From positions 1 through 64,000 of the forward strand of contig JAEYZG010000032.1 in NCBI GenBank assembly GCA_023428135.1: a stretch of DNA of 64,000 bases. Direction: 5' to 3'. Source of the stretch: Bacteroidota bacterium (GTDB taxonomy: Bacteria > Bacteroidota > Bacteroidia > Cytophagales > Cytophagaceae). Below the pieces are notes generated by a model. That model worked only from the letters and a program-made list of their open reading frames with translations, did not search any database and was not told the origin of the DNA. Shown in pieces: positions 28,669 through 37,446 of this stretch; the stretch's first letter is position 1; every line of letters starts with the position of its first letter. A program made the position numbers and the translations under genes.

Positions 28669-29877
28669 TTAAATCTTCTTAAAAACAAGAGCTGAGTTAT
28701 TTCCTCCAAAACCAAAAGAATTGGAAAGCACGCTTTTAATATCGACGCCTGATAGTAATGAAGTTTCAGGAGCGAGATCCAGTTCTTTCATCTTCACCTT
28801 AAAATTAAGATTCGGGAAGATGGTTTTATTCAAAATGGATAAAGTAGAATAAACAGCCTCAATGCCACCACAAGCACCTAGTGTGTGACCTGTATATGAC
28901 TTGGTAGAACTGAATTTTGGAATTTGGGTACCAAACAGTCTTGTCATCGCTGTACCCTCAGATAGATCGTTATTGGGAGTACCTGTACCGTGAACGTTGA
29001 TATAGTCAATTTCCTCAGCAGTTAATCCAGCCACCTGAAGAGCTTTTTTCATGGCAAGAAATGCTCCCTGTCCATCAGGAGAGCTTGCTGTCTGATGATA
29101 TGCGTCATTAGTATTGGCATATCCACTTACTTCAGCGAGAATCGGTCTGTTTCCTGCTTTTGCAGCTTCTTCAGATTCTATTACAATATAACCTGCGCCC
29201 TCTCCAAGATTTAGTCCTTGTCTGCTATCGTCAAACGGTCTGCAATGATCTTTATCCAGGATCATCAATGTATTGAAGCCATTGATCGTAAAGACGGTAA
29301 GAGAATCCACTCCTCCGGCAACAACCCTGTCAAGCATTCCAGCTTTTATCATTCTTGCTCCAAGCATGATAGAATTGGCAGAAGAAGAACAAGCAGTACT
29401 AATGGTAGTCATAAAGTCTTTAATACCCAATGCCTCAGCAATTCTTTCAGTACTTTCCCCGCAGTCGTGAGTTTCAAGAAATTTCATAAAATCCCCGTTA
29501 TCTGCCGGATCCAGATACTTTTGATAAAGCATTTCGGTCTTGCCCATTCCACCTACAGAAGTAGCTGAAATAAAACCTGTTCTAAGTTTTGAAACTTTAT
29601 CCAGGCCAGCTGCAAGATATGCCTCTCTTGCAGCAATGATTCCTAATAAAGTAGTTCTTGTCACTGGCCGATTCATATCAAACTCGGCCATTTGACCTAG
29701 ATCCTCATCGGAAAGCTTTACTTCCGAAACAGGAATGATATTTTTATGAACAGTATCAAGGTTTTGAATATGCCCTATACCAGGCCTTAAAGATGTCAAT
29801 GAGTTATAGTTCTCCTGCACATTGTTTCCAATGGAAGAGATCACTCCAAGACCGGTAATGACAACCCTTCTGCTCAT
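28669..29877 (-). CDS. Beta-ketoacyl-ACP synthase (FabF-like, catalytically complete)
   Basis: 402 aa. The triad is intact: Cys163 in STACSSSANS, His296 in VHGTGTPNND and His331 in SYTGHTLGAC. It condenses malonyl-ACP with the growing chain. It sits between the ACP gene (6 bp gap) and the Cys-less partner (3 bp gap), forming ACP-KS-CLF. This arrangement marks it as the likely main polyene-extending synthase. Confidence 0.93.
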   Translation of the reverse strand: MSRRVVITGLGVISSIGNNVQENYNSLTSLRPGIGHIQNLDTVHKNIIPVSEVKLSDEDLGQMAEFDMNRPVTRTTLLGIIAAREAYLAAGLDKVSKLRTGFISATSVGGMGKTEMLYQKYLDPADNGDFMKFLETHDCGESTERIAEALGIKDFMTTISTACSSSANSIMLGARMIKAGMLDRVVAGGVDSLTVFTINGFNTLMILDKDHCRPFDDSRQGLNLGEGAGYIVIESEEAAKAGNRPILAEVSGYANTNDAYHQTASSPDGQGAFLAMKKALQVAGLTAEEIDYINVHGTGTPNNDLSEGTAMTRLFGTQIPKFSSTKSYTGHTLGACGGIEAVYSTLSILNKTIFPNLNFKVKMKELDLAPETSLLSGVDIKSVLSNSFGFGGNNSALVFKKI

Positions 29878-29883
29878 TCCTAA

Positions 29884-30141
29884 TTACGCTTTTTTGTGCT
29901 CTGCAATGTAGTCTGCCATCGATTGGATCGATGTAAATATCTTTTTAGCTGAAGCAGCATTTTCTACTCTTAAACCATATTCTTTCTCAAGAAGAACGAT
30001 AAGTTCAAGAGCATCTATGCTGTCAAGACCAAGTCCATCTCCAAATAAAGGAGCTGTAGGATTGATATCTTCAGGTTTTACATCTTCCAGTTTAAGGGCC
30101 TTTATTATCTGAACCTTTAATTGGTTTACTAAATCTTCCAT
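29884..30141 (-). CDS. Acyl carrier protein 1
   Basis: 85 aa, acidic, helical. The phosphopantetheine attachment site is Ser41 in GLGLDSIDALEL. It carries the growing aryl-polyene chain. The second ACP of the cluster (39393-39653) has a different sequence around its Ser, which suggests separate partners. It lies 6 bp upstream of the FabF-like gene. Confidence 0.92.
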   Translation of the reverse strand: MEDLVNQLKVQIIKALKLEDVKPEDINPTAPLFGDGLGLDSIDALELIVLLEKEYGLRVENAASAKKIFTSIQSMADYIAEHKKA

Positions 30142-30149
30142 AATAAAAC

Positions 30150-30782
30150 TTAAAAATTATATATTTTTTTAATTTGTTCTGTTGTATGCGTAATCATGTT
30201 ATCTCCCTGATCGGCTTCTGCCAGGTAGACAAACGCCTCATAGTTGTTCTCGCAAAACTCTACCCAACCGGCAATACAGGATTTTAATTTTCCTATCGCG
30301 AAAAGATTATTAACATAATCTGTAATAAACTCAGGATTATATTCTTCAAAAATAAAAAAAGTATTTTCACCTTTTATCTTATTTCTGATACAAATTTCCC
30401 CGATCACAATATTAGGCAAAGTATATACGAACACAGCAGGGCTTGGGAAGTAATTATTCTTATCCTTAACTGTTTCATAATAAGAAGTATCAGTATGCAA
30501 ACTCGAACTGGAATTCGAAAGTACCACACCAATCTCCGTTTCTGTATATTTTTCTTTAATTGCAGTGTCTTTTAAAATCAGCTCAGTTGCCATTAGCCCA
30601 AGCTTGCACATATCATCCATTTTATAAAATGGTGAATGTGTTATTTCAAGCCGTTTGTAAAGGCTTCTGATAAAGGTAGCAAAGTCATCCTCTGGTGCAC
30701 CCTTAAGAAATTCTTCACCATTCAGAATGGCCTTATTATTTCTTATGATCGAATATGATTTTATAGAACCTTTACTACTCAT
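30150..30782 (-). CDS. Truncated ketosynthase-fold protein
   Basis: 210 aa that match only the N-terminal half of a ketosynthase. KLGLMATELIL and IGVVLSNSSSSLHTD resemble the dimer-interface strands, and YFPSPAVFVYTLPNIVIGEI corresponds to the region just before the active-site Cys. At the Cys position it reads NTFFIFEEYNPEF, so no nucleophile is present, and the C-terminal half is missing. The gene is intact in frame and coupled by a 4-bp overlap to the upstream synthase, so it looks selected, not decayed. A structural or chain-length role is inferred. Confidence 0.78.
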   Translation of the reverse strand: MSSKGSIKSYSIIRNNKAILNGEEFLKGAPEDDFATFIRSLYKRLEITHSPFYKMDDMCKLGLMATELILKDTAIKEKYTETEIGVVLSNSSSSLHTDTSYYETVKDKNNYFPSPAVFVYTLPNIVIGEICIRNKIKGENTFFIFEEYNPEFITDYVNNLFAIGKLKSCIAGWVEFCENNYEAFVYLAEADQGDNMITHTTEQIKKIYNF

Positions 30783-31924
30783 TGTTTCTCAAAAATCAAC
30801 GCTGCATTGCATCCTCCGAAACCGGCAGCTGTTTTTAAAACTTTTTTCAATTCCTTCTCCATGCAGTCACTTAATACATTTACCGGCTGAGTAACTCCCA
30901 TTTTAGAAAACCCTGCAGTGGCAAACAGTATATTATTTTTCATGGAATAAGCTGCCATTATAGACTCTGCAATGCCGGCAGCCCCAAGGGTATGACCAAT
31001 ATATCCTTTCAGACTGTTCATCGGCACATTTTCCAGTCTGGCTGAATGAATTGCCTTAGATTCCATTTCATCATTATAGTTTGTAGCAGTACCATGCCCC
31101 GAAATGTAATCAATCTCTTCTGCAAAAACTTCAGCATCTTTTAAAGCCCCGTCTATTGCAAGAAATAAGCCCTCCCCTGTTCTTGACGGACCTGAAATAT
31201 GATTGGCATCGTTGGTGATTGCCCCTCCCTTTACTGCAACAGAAGTATTGCTATCCGGTTCAATGGAAAGAATAACCGTACTGGCACCTTCGCCCAGACT
31301 TATACCATCTCTCCCTTCATCATATGGTCTGCACGGTCCACTGCCTATTGCCCTAAATGATTGAAAACCTGATACTGTAAACTCAGAAATAACATCTCCC
31401 CCAGCTATGATTATATTTCTGTATTTCCCTTCATTTAATATTCGCTTCCCCAGCAATATTGCTACAGATCCAGAAATACAAGCATTAGATACCACAAGCG
31501 GCTGATTAGGATTTTTGAAAAAAGAGCATATCACTCTGGCCATTACAGCCGGCCTTAAACGTTCTTTAGGAAATCTCCCATTCTGTCTTTCTTCCAACAG
31601 GTCTATATTTCCCTTAGCTGTAGATATAATAAACAAAGTATCATTGGATTCCGGATCAATTTTAGTTTTATTCAGAGCATCCGAAATACTTGTAATAATC
31701 ATTTTCTCAAGCCTCGTATACTCTGCTTTAATATTCAACCTGCCAAAAGCTTCTTCTAATAAAGGAGTATTCACCAGTGATGCATAAAAAGGAATTGGGG
31801 AAATAAAACGATCCTCAGAAAGCAATACTCCGGAGCATTTTTCCCTCATTTTTGCTGCATTGTCTCCAGTAGTAAACCCCAGAGAGGTGATGACATTATC
31901 CGATATTAAAAAAACTGATTTCAT
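30779..31924 (-). CDS. Beta-ketoacyl-ACP synthase, second complete KS
   Basis: 381 aa. The triad is present: Cys149 in VVSNACISGSV, His277 in SGHGTATNYND and His311 in GYIGHTLGAAG. It is diverged from the other two synthases, with a shortened N-terminus. It overlaps the thioesterase upstream and the half-KS downstream by 4 bp each. It may work with the half-KS as a dedicated pair in initiation or in making the dialkylresorcinol acyl chains; which one is not decidable from sequence. Confidence 0.9.
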   Translation of the reverse strand: MKSVFLISDNVITSLGFTTGDNAAKMREKCSGVLLSEDRFISPIPFYASLVNTPLLEEAFGRLNIKAEYTRLEKMIITSISDALNKTKIDPESNDTLFIISTAKGNIDLLEERQNGRFPKERLRPAVMARVICSFFKNPNQPLVVSNACISGSVAILLGKRILNEGKYRNIIIAGGDVISEFTVSGFQSFRAIGSGPCRPYDEGRDGISLGEGASTVILSIEPDSNTSVAVKGGAITNDANHISGPSRTGEGLFLAIDGALKDAEVFAEEIDYISGHGTATNYNDEMESKAIHSARLENVPMNSLKGYIGHTLGAAGIAESIMAAYSMKNNILFATAGFSKMGVTQPVNVLSDCMEKELKKVLKTAAGFGGCNAALIFEKQ

Positions 31925-32358
31925 CCTTTTTTATAAAGCCACTTTTCTTTCCACTGCTGATAGCAATCAGGATTTGTAATCGAAAGTTCCCCGTCTTTTA
32001 AAAAAACCTGAATAGTTTTACCTGTGGTTAGTAATTCTCTTCCCTGTGAAGTATCTCTGTAGATTTTATAGTCGAATATGATTTTTGCAGCTTCTGTTGG
32101 CACAAATGTAGTCTCAACAATTGCTTTTTCCTGAAGTCTTAAAGGTCTTTTATAATCGCAGTTTGCTGTTACAAGAGGGGTTAAATAACCTTGTGAACTA
32201 TATAATTCAACAAAATCAAGGTCAAATTCTTTCCCGAATGCATCCCTGCCATCTTCGAAAAATTTGAGGTAATTTCCATGCCAGACAATTCCCATTGCAT
32301 CCACCTCACAAAACCTTACTTTGATCTCTGTTCTGGCAACTAGTAAATTTGTTTCCAA
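31921..32358 (-). CDS. Hotdog acyl-ACP/CoA thioesterase (4HBT type)
   Basis: 145 aa with the 4HBT/YbgC signature EVDAMGIVWHGNYLKFFEDGRDAF (split here: Asp20 and His27 are the conserved pair). It hydrolyses acyl thioesters and may release the finished aryl-polyene acid or edit stalled chains. The start codon is TTG at 32358, since no ATG precedes the conserved region. It lies 50 bp after the ABC permease gene and overlaps the KS by 4 bp. Confidence 0.87.
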   Translation of the reverse strand: METNLLVARTEIKVRFCEVDAMGIVWHGNYLKFFEDGRDAFGKEFDLDFVELYSSQGYLTPLVTANCDYKRPLRLQEKAIVETTFVPTEAAKIIFDYKIYRDTSQGRELLTTGKTIQVFLKDGELSITNPDCYQQWKEKWLYKKG

Positions 32359-32408
32359 CTCTTAATTATTAAATTCTGAATTCTATTTAGTTATAAAGCC
32401 CAATATTG

Positions 32409-33686
32409 CTAACTTCTGACTTTAAATTTATTATAAAAATAGGCCATAATTAGCATTGCACCAAAAAAACCGGTTAATGCTGCAACTTCGGGCAATATTT
32501 CCTGCATTCCTGCTCCCCTGAGAAATAAGTTATTAAACGTCTCCATACTCCATCCAAGAGGAGATATCACGCTCATTTTTCTCATTATTTCAGGCATTAT
32601 AAATACTGGTATCCAAATTCCCCCGATTGCAGCAAGAATTACAATGAAAACCGCTGCAAATGTGGAAGATTGCTGATGCGTTTTAAACACTGTTCCAAGA
32701 AGCACTCCTAACCCGGTAGCAGCCAAACCGATAGATACAACAGCTAATATAAGTGCAGAAAGATTTTGTCCTATTTCCAGCGCAGGTAATCCAAGTTGTG
32801 GCAATAAATAAATTCCTGCAAGCATCATCAAAACAAACTGCACGAGTGTAATCAACAAGTAGGCCAGTACCTTGCCAATCATTACGACTAGAGATGTTCC
32901 AGGAATTGTTCTTAACCTCAATGTGCTACCATCTTCTCTTTCTTTAATAATGCTGCCAGCTAAAGGAATTACGATAAAGAAAATTCCAAAGATTGTCCAA
33001 GCAGGAACATTATGCTGAACGGAATTCATAGACAAGCCTTCTAATTCAGGCACCGCTCCTTTCTGATCTAGCTGTATAAACTTTCTGGTATCTATATTAA
33101 ACTGATTGCCATTAGGAAAATATTGAGATAAATGTTGTGAAATTACCTTTATCGACTGGCTGGCTTGATATCCGTCAAGAATTTTATCCAAAGCCAATTG
33201 TACCGACTTTTTAAATGATGCCTGTAAAGCAGGATCATAGAAAACCTGAATACCTGCAAACAAGGAATCTTTAGCTTCTTCAGACGGACCATTATTAAGC
33301 TCACCAAAAGCTCGGCTGATATCTCTGCTAATATGGGTTTGCAACATTAGTGAAGTACCAGGAGGAACAATTACACCGACTTTGTATGCTCCTTTTTTAA
33401 CTTCTTCTCTAATACTGTTTAAATCAGATTTTGAATATTCTGCCACTGTTACCTTAAATATCCCTGCCTGACTCAGACCTTGAAAAATCGCTTTTCCACA
33501 TTCATCTCTATCCTGATCAAGCACCAATACCTTTATTTCCGCCTGTTGATAATCTCTGAAAGGAGCATCTTGAATTAACGCCATAATGATAATCATTGTT
33601 AAAGGCATTAAAAACAAGATCGCCAGACCTGCTTTGTCACGAAAAAGAATCAAAAGTTCTTTATAAATAGCAAAGACAACTCTCAT
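32409..33686 (-). CDS. ABC-2 type transporter permease
   Basis: 425 aa. One N-terminal helix (about 15-38) is followed by a large extracytoplasmic domain (about 40-220) and then five C-terminal helices, the NatB/YhgE-like ABC-2 layout. It follows directly (1 bp) on its ATPase. As part of the pigment run it could export flexirubin or a precursor, alongside the MMPL fusion, or protect the membrane. The substrate is inferred from context only. Confidence 0.9.
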   Translation of the reverse strand: MRVVFAIYKELLILFRDKAGLAILFLMPLTMIIIMALIQDAPFRDYQQAEIKVLVLDQDRDECGKAIFQGLSQAGIFKVTVAEYSKSDLNSIREEVKKGAYKVGVIVPPGTSLMLQTHISRDISRAFGELNNGPSEEAKDSLFAGIQVFYDPALQASFKKSVQLALDKILDGYQASQSIKVISQHLSQYFPNGNQFNIDTRKFIQLDQKGAVPELEGLSMNSVQHNVPAWTIFGIFFIVIPLAGSIIKEREDGSTLRLRTIPGTSLVVMIGKVLAYLLITLVQFVLMMLAGIYLLPQLGLPALEIGQNLSALILAVVSIGLAATGLGVLLGTVFKTHQQSSTFAAVFIVILAAIGGIWIPVFIMPEIMRKMSVISPLGWSMETFNNLFLRGAGMQEILPEVAALTGFFGAMLIMAYFYNKFKVRS

Positions 33687-33687
33687 A

Positions 33688-34425
33688 CTAATCTCTCAAT
33701 TCCTTTCCTGTTAGATTAATAAACAGGTCTTCAAGATTCGAATACCGATTCTTCTCCGCTATCAGTTGTGCAGGCACACCTTCTTTAATGATTTTCCCCT
33801 TGTCTATGATCGCAATTCTGCTGCAAAGATTTTCAGCTTCCTCCAGGTAGTGACTTGTATAGATAATAGTTGTTCCCTTGCGGTTGATTTCTTTTAAAGT
33901 ATCCAGAATGAGTACTCTCGATTGCACGTCCACTCCTACAGTTGGCTCATCCAGAATGATAATAGAAGGCTTGTGCAATATTCCTGCAACTAGATTTACA
34001 CGGCGCTTCATGCCTGTGGAGTACTCATTGATTTTCTTATAGCGATGATTTGAAAGTCCCATTTTCTTAAGCCAGATCTCGACTTCCTCTTTTAATAGCT
34101 GGTTAGACAATCCATACATTCTCCCCAAAAAAAGAAGGTTTTCCTCAGCGGTTAAAGAAGGATATAAAGCAATATCCTGTGGAACCAGACCATAGTATTT
34201 CTTTATTCTTTCAGGGTATCGAAGGATATCGGTCTCATTCATATAAGCTGTACCGATATTAGCTGATGATAGTCCGCAGATAATTGAAATCAAAGTAGTT
34301 TTGCCGGCTCCATTAGGACCGAGCAAACCGAAAAAATCGCCCTTTTCAATATTCAGATTTATACCCGAAAGCGCAGGGGCAAATCCCTTTTTATAGGTTT
34401 TATAAAGATTATTTACCTGAACCAC
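33688..34425 (-). CDS. ABC transporter ATP-binding protein
   Basis: 245 aa with Walker A GPNGAGKTT near 36-44, the signature YSTGMKRRV near 136-144, Walker B IIILDEPTVGVD near 155-166 and the H-loop in YTSHYLEEAE. It powers the ABC-2 permease encoded next. The start is GTG at 34425, three bases after the BtrH-like stop; no ATG is available near the N-terminus. Confidence 0.93.
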   Translation of the reverse strand: MVQVNNLYKTYKKGFAPALSGINLNIEKGDFFGLLGPNGAGKTTLISIICGLSSANIGTAYMNETDILRYPERIKKYYGLVPQDIALYPSLTAEENLLFLGRMYGLSNQLLKEEVEIWLKKMGLSNHRYKKINEYSTGMKRRVNLVAGILHKPSIIILDEPTVGVDVQSRVLILDTLKEINRKGTTIIYTSHYLEEAENLCSRIAIIDKGKIIKEGVPAQLIAEKNRYSNLEDLFINLTGKELRD

Positions 34426-34428
34426 TTT

Positions 34429-35430
34429 TTATAAGGTAATTTTTTTCAGTTTGGTAAATATTGCCTTCTCACGATCTGCACATTCCAATAATATATCTGA
34501 TAAGGTTGTATAAGAAACTGCAGAAGAAGCTCTCCCTTTACAGATTCTTCCAGCTTCAAATGCAAAATCTCTCCATCTGTCTCCGGTTTCTGTAACTTCC
34601 TGAGCTACCTCCTGAAGCCAAGGCTGTTGAAGTTGATCAGATGCTTCCTGAAGAAAAGCGCCAAATATAAATCTAAAGCCGCCGCCTCCGGTCCCGATTT
34701 CTTCCTGCATTCTTATTACCTGACCCAGATATAAAATTGCCCTTCTTTCATCCAGTTTATCAGGCCATTTTTTGAGGCTTTTAGCTAAATAGCGAATTCC
34801 TTTTACCCCAAAAAGAGGAATAGGTACATTGAGCATATCACCCGCAGTCTGCTTGATTCCTTTTACTATAGCGGGTTTAAAATCAAATGAAGAGGGTACC
34901 ATGGTAGGATAGTACATTTTTCCTTTCGGAGGCATGGTCCCCTTAGCAAATCTCGCTCTTACCAGATCATCATAATCTATTTCACATGTCTCTTCCAGAA
35001 CGGGATCGCTTACAAGATATTTCCCGTTTCTCTTTCCGAAAACAACAATATTGTGAGCGTTAAAATGAAAGCGTAAAGCTTTAGGTAAATAAGGAAGATA
35101 AAATACACTTGTCAATAACCCAACAGGTAAGCCTTTTTCCAGAGTGCGATCCAGTTCTTCCATTGCTTTTGTTTCGCTTCTGAAAGTTGTAGAATGCATA
35201 GAAATCCCTAGCCGGTTGCTTACTCTTTTAAATATCCACCCCGGAAGTATTCTATAAGAAGTAACTGGTATTCCGTTTAATTTTACAAAAGGAAGGTAGC
35301 TGAAAAACAAACCTGAGCCTATTCCAAAAACCATTGGCTCGGAAATGCCTAGGTTGTGAAACTTCAGTAGATTGGATACCGCACCATTTTCACAATGCGC
35401 ACTCTGATTATGTTCAAATTTCACTTCCAA
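34429..35430 (-). CDS. BtrH-N domain protein (papain-like, candidate ester-forming acyltransferase)
   Basis: 333 aa. The N-terminus QSAHCENGAVSNLL has Cys13 at the start of a helix, followed by HNIVVFG with His126 and VSDP with Asp142. This is the Cys-His-Asp order of papain/C39-like folds and of BtrH, which moves an acyl group from an ACP onto the antibiotic in butirosin synthesis. The C-terminal half (about 180-333) is helical. It lies in the flexirubin cluster next to the ABC exporter. Flexirubin needs an ester bond between aryl-polyene acid and dialkylresorcinol, so this is a plausible candidate enzyme; that is inference. The start is TTG 35430 or GTG 35424. Confidence 0.8.
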   Translation of the reverse strand: MEVKFEHNQSAHCENGAVSNLLKFHNLGISEPMVFGIGSGLFFSYLPFVKLNGIPVTSYRILPGWIFKRVSNRLGISMHSTTFRSETKAMEELDRTLEKGLPVGLLTSVFYLPYLPKALRFHFNAHNIVVFGKRNGKYLVSDPVLEETCEIDYDDLVRARFAKGTMPPKGKMYYPTMVPSSFDFKPAIVKGIKQTAGDMLNVPIPLFGVKGIRYLAKSLKKWPDKLDERRAILYLGQVIRMQEEIGTGGGGFRFIFGAFLQEASDQLQQPWLQEVAQEVTETGDRWRDFAFEAGRICKGRASSAVSYTTLSDILLECADREKAIFTKLKKITL

Positions 35431-35432
35431 GG

Positions 35433-35825
35433 TTATTCAGGTTTTATTAGTTCTGCCACAGAAATATTCAGAGCACGAGCATATTTTTCAAGGGTTTTCC
35501 GGCTCAACTTTTCAAATGCTGAAGGACGCAAGTGCCAGATAACTCTGAACCATGAAATGCCAGTCATCTCTGCCAGCATTCCTTTGGTGATCATATTTTT
35601 TTCCAGGTGAAAAAGCAATGGGCTGGCTTTACCGGATAATACCTGTTGTCTTGCCCGTTCGACTTTTTCATTGATTACCTCCCAGGCTTGATCCAGTGCA
35701 ATATTTTCAGGTTCCCAACCAGCAGTCTTTACTTTAGTATAAGTACCGTTTTTATCGGTTGCATATAAAACTTTCCTGACGCCTTCAAGGGCACCATGAT
35801 CCTGAGGAACCTGATCTTTTTCCAT
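35433..35825 (-). CDS. Small protein with C-terminal Xre-like helix-turn-helix
   Basis: 130 aa, no signal peptide. The N-terminal 45 residues are of unknown type. Residues about 72-128 fit a Cro/C1-type HTH: NMITKGMLAEMTGIS, then a turn, then LSRKTLEKYARALNISVAELI. That makes it the only candidate DNA-binding protein inside the cluster. It is encoded between the second dehydratase (6 bp) and the BtrH-like gene (2 bp), so it would be made with the enzymes. Whether it regulates or plays a structural role is open. Confidence 0.65.
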   Translation of the reverse strand: MEKDQVPQDHGALEGVRKVLYATDKNGTYTKVKTAGWEPENIALDQAWEVINEKVERARQQVLSGKASPLLFHLEKNMITKGMLAEMTGISWFRVIWHLRPSAFEKLSRKTLEKYARALNISVAELIKPE

Positions 35826-35831
35826 AAAAGC

Positions 35832-36290
35832 TTAATCTTTTTTGATGAAAATTTTCATTTCACATTCAGCTACTGCATTTCCATTGCAGGTACAAAATGC
35901 TTTTATAAGCAGGACGCCCATTACTTCGTTTTCAAATCTCACTTCGGTTATCAACTCTGATTGAACTGGTGGCAGCGAATGAATTTTTAATCCTTTAATT
36001 GCCCCGATATAGCCTACAGGAGCCCCTTTTAAATCACCGTTATTATTAGATTTTTGTCGGTTAATTTCATAGCCCATGCGAAGAGCAGCTGTTTGAGCCA
36101 TATTTTCTACCAGCCCTGGCTCTCTGAAAAAACCATTATAAGAAAAAATATTATCCTCTTTCAGAGTCAGTCCGCTTATAGTTTTTACATCATCAGAAAA
36201 CAAAAGCTTATCTACCATGACAAATGGCTCTTTTTGAGGAACCATGTTAACCACTACATCGCCTTCGTAAATTGGACTATTGGAATTCAT
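35832..36290 (-). CDS. Second hotdog 3-hydroxyacyl-ACP dehydratase-like protein
   Basis: 152 aa, hotdog fold. The N-terminus VVNMVPQKEPFVMVDKLLF and the central-helix segment FREPGLVENMAQTAALR match ApeP/FabZ-like dehydratases of aryl-polyene clusters. The usual GHFP His is replaced by NGFF, as in part of that family, so activity may need a partner. It sits 19 bp downstream of darB. Probably dehydrates polyene intermediates. Confidence 0.8.
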   Translation of the reverse strand: MNSNSPIYEGDVVVNMVPQKEPFVMVDKLLFSDDVKTISGLTLKEDNIFSYNGFFREPGLVENMAQTAALRMGYEINRQKSNNNGDLKGAPVGYIGAIKGLKIHSLPPVQSELITEVRFENEVMGVLLIKAFCTCNGNAVAECEMKIFIKKD

Positions 36291-36309
36291 TTCAGTAAAA
36301 TTTAAAAAC

Positions 36310-37446
36310 TTAACAGACAGTCAAAAGTGCATACGAATAAGAGAACCTTGCACTTTCAGGAACTGCCAGCAATAATTTATCACCTATATTTAATTTTCCG
36401 GAATTTAAAATTTCCTCTACCATTACAAACACAGAAGCTGCTCCGATATTTCCTACACGTGTGAGATTAGTAAACCACTTTTCCTGAGGAATCTCAAGAT
36501 TACACCTTATTAGCTCTTCTGCTATTTTATATCTGAAAAACTCTGATGAAAGATGAGGAAGTACATAACTAACTTCTTTAACATCAAAATTTCGCTTTTT
36601 ACAAATCCCTTTCAAGGCTCTCGCAGCCAATTGAGAAATATGCTGATCCAGCAACTTGACATCCTGTTTCATTGCCATTACAGAATTGTCTGCAATAGTT
36701 TTAGGTTCCATTTGCTTGAAACTTATCAGATTTCCATCTTCATCTTTGTCAGAAGCAGCATACATACAAGTCTCCACTTCATTGGCAAAAGATACGCTAT
36801 CTACCCATTCTATTTTCAGGGACAAACCATTTTCAGCAGGTTTGTCTTCCAGGAGAAAAGCTCCTGATCCATCTGAAAGCATCCATCTGAGGAAATCTTT
36901 TTCGAAAGCGAGTATCGGATTTTCGTCCAATTCCCCAATCTTTTTTGCTTCTTCTTCATAATTTTTTGCCTGAAGCATAGGGGAACAAAGTTCTGAGCCT
37001 ACAATTACAGCATTAGAAGTATTTTCAGACTGAATAGACATGTAGCCAATCTTAAGTGCATGCATCCCGGAACAACAGTTACCCATCGGAGAGTATGTTT
37101 CCAAAGGTCTCCCTCCAAGGTATCCGTGAACCATAATCGCATGCGATGGCATAATTTGATCAGGATAAGAAGTTCCACATGCAAGCAACTCTATGTCATC
37201 CTGATTAAAAGAATTATCGAATAAAGATCTGACAGCTTCTGCTGCCAGCTGAGCGTTATTATGAGTTATATTACCCTCTTTGTTAAGCGCGTAATATCTT
37301 GTTTTAATACCATTATTCCTTAATACTATCTTTTTAGCCCTCGAAGGTTTGCCGTTAATAAATCCCAGATAAGTTTCCATTTCATCAATCGAAACCGGAT
37401 TATTAGGCAAATATTTCGCAACTCTTGTTATAAATACTTCCTTCAT
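36310..37446 (-). CDS. darB: DarB, ketoacyl synthase III-type enzyme of dialkylresorcinol synthesis
   Basis: 378 aa, thiolase fold of the KAS III type. The nucleophile is most likely Cys125 in MGNCCSGMHAL. The catalytic His lies in VLPHLSSEFF and the Asn in VGNIGAASVF. DarB joins two beta-keto acyl units into a 2,5-dialkylcyclohexane-1,3-dione, which DarA then turns into a resorcinol (established for Dar systems; assignment here by homology and context). A 163-bp gap separates it from darA, so it may have its own promoter. Confidence 0.9.
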   Translation of the reverse strand: MKEVFITRVAKYLPNNPVSIDEMETYLGFINGKPSRAKKIVLRNNGIKTRYYALNKEGNITHNNAQLAAEAVRSLFDNSFNQDDIELLACGTSYPDQIMPSHAIMVHGYLGGRPLETYSPMGNCCSGMHALKIGYMSIQSENTSNAVIVGSELCSPMLQAKNYEEEAKKIGELDENPILAFEKDFLRWMLSDGSGAFLLEDKPAENGLSLKIEWVDSVSFANEVETCMYAASDKDEDGNLISFKQMEPKTIADNSVMAMKQDVKLLDQHISQLAARALKGICKKRNFDVKEVSYVLPHLSSEFFRYKIAEELIRCNLEIPQEKWFTNLTRVGNIGAASVFVMVEEILNSGKLNIGDKLLLAVPESARFSYSYALLTVC

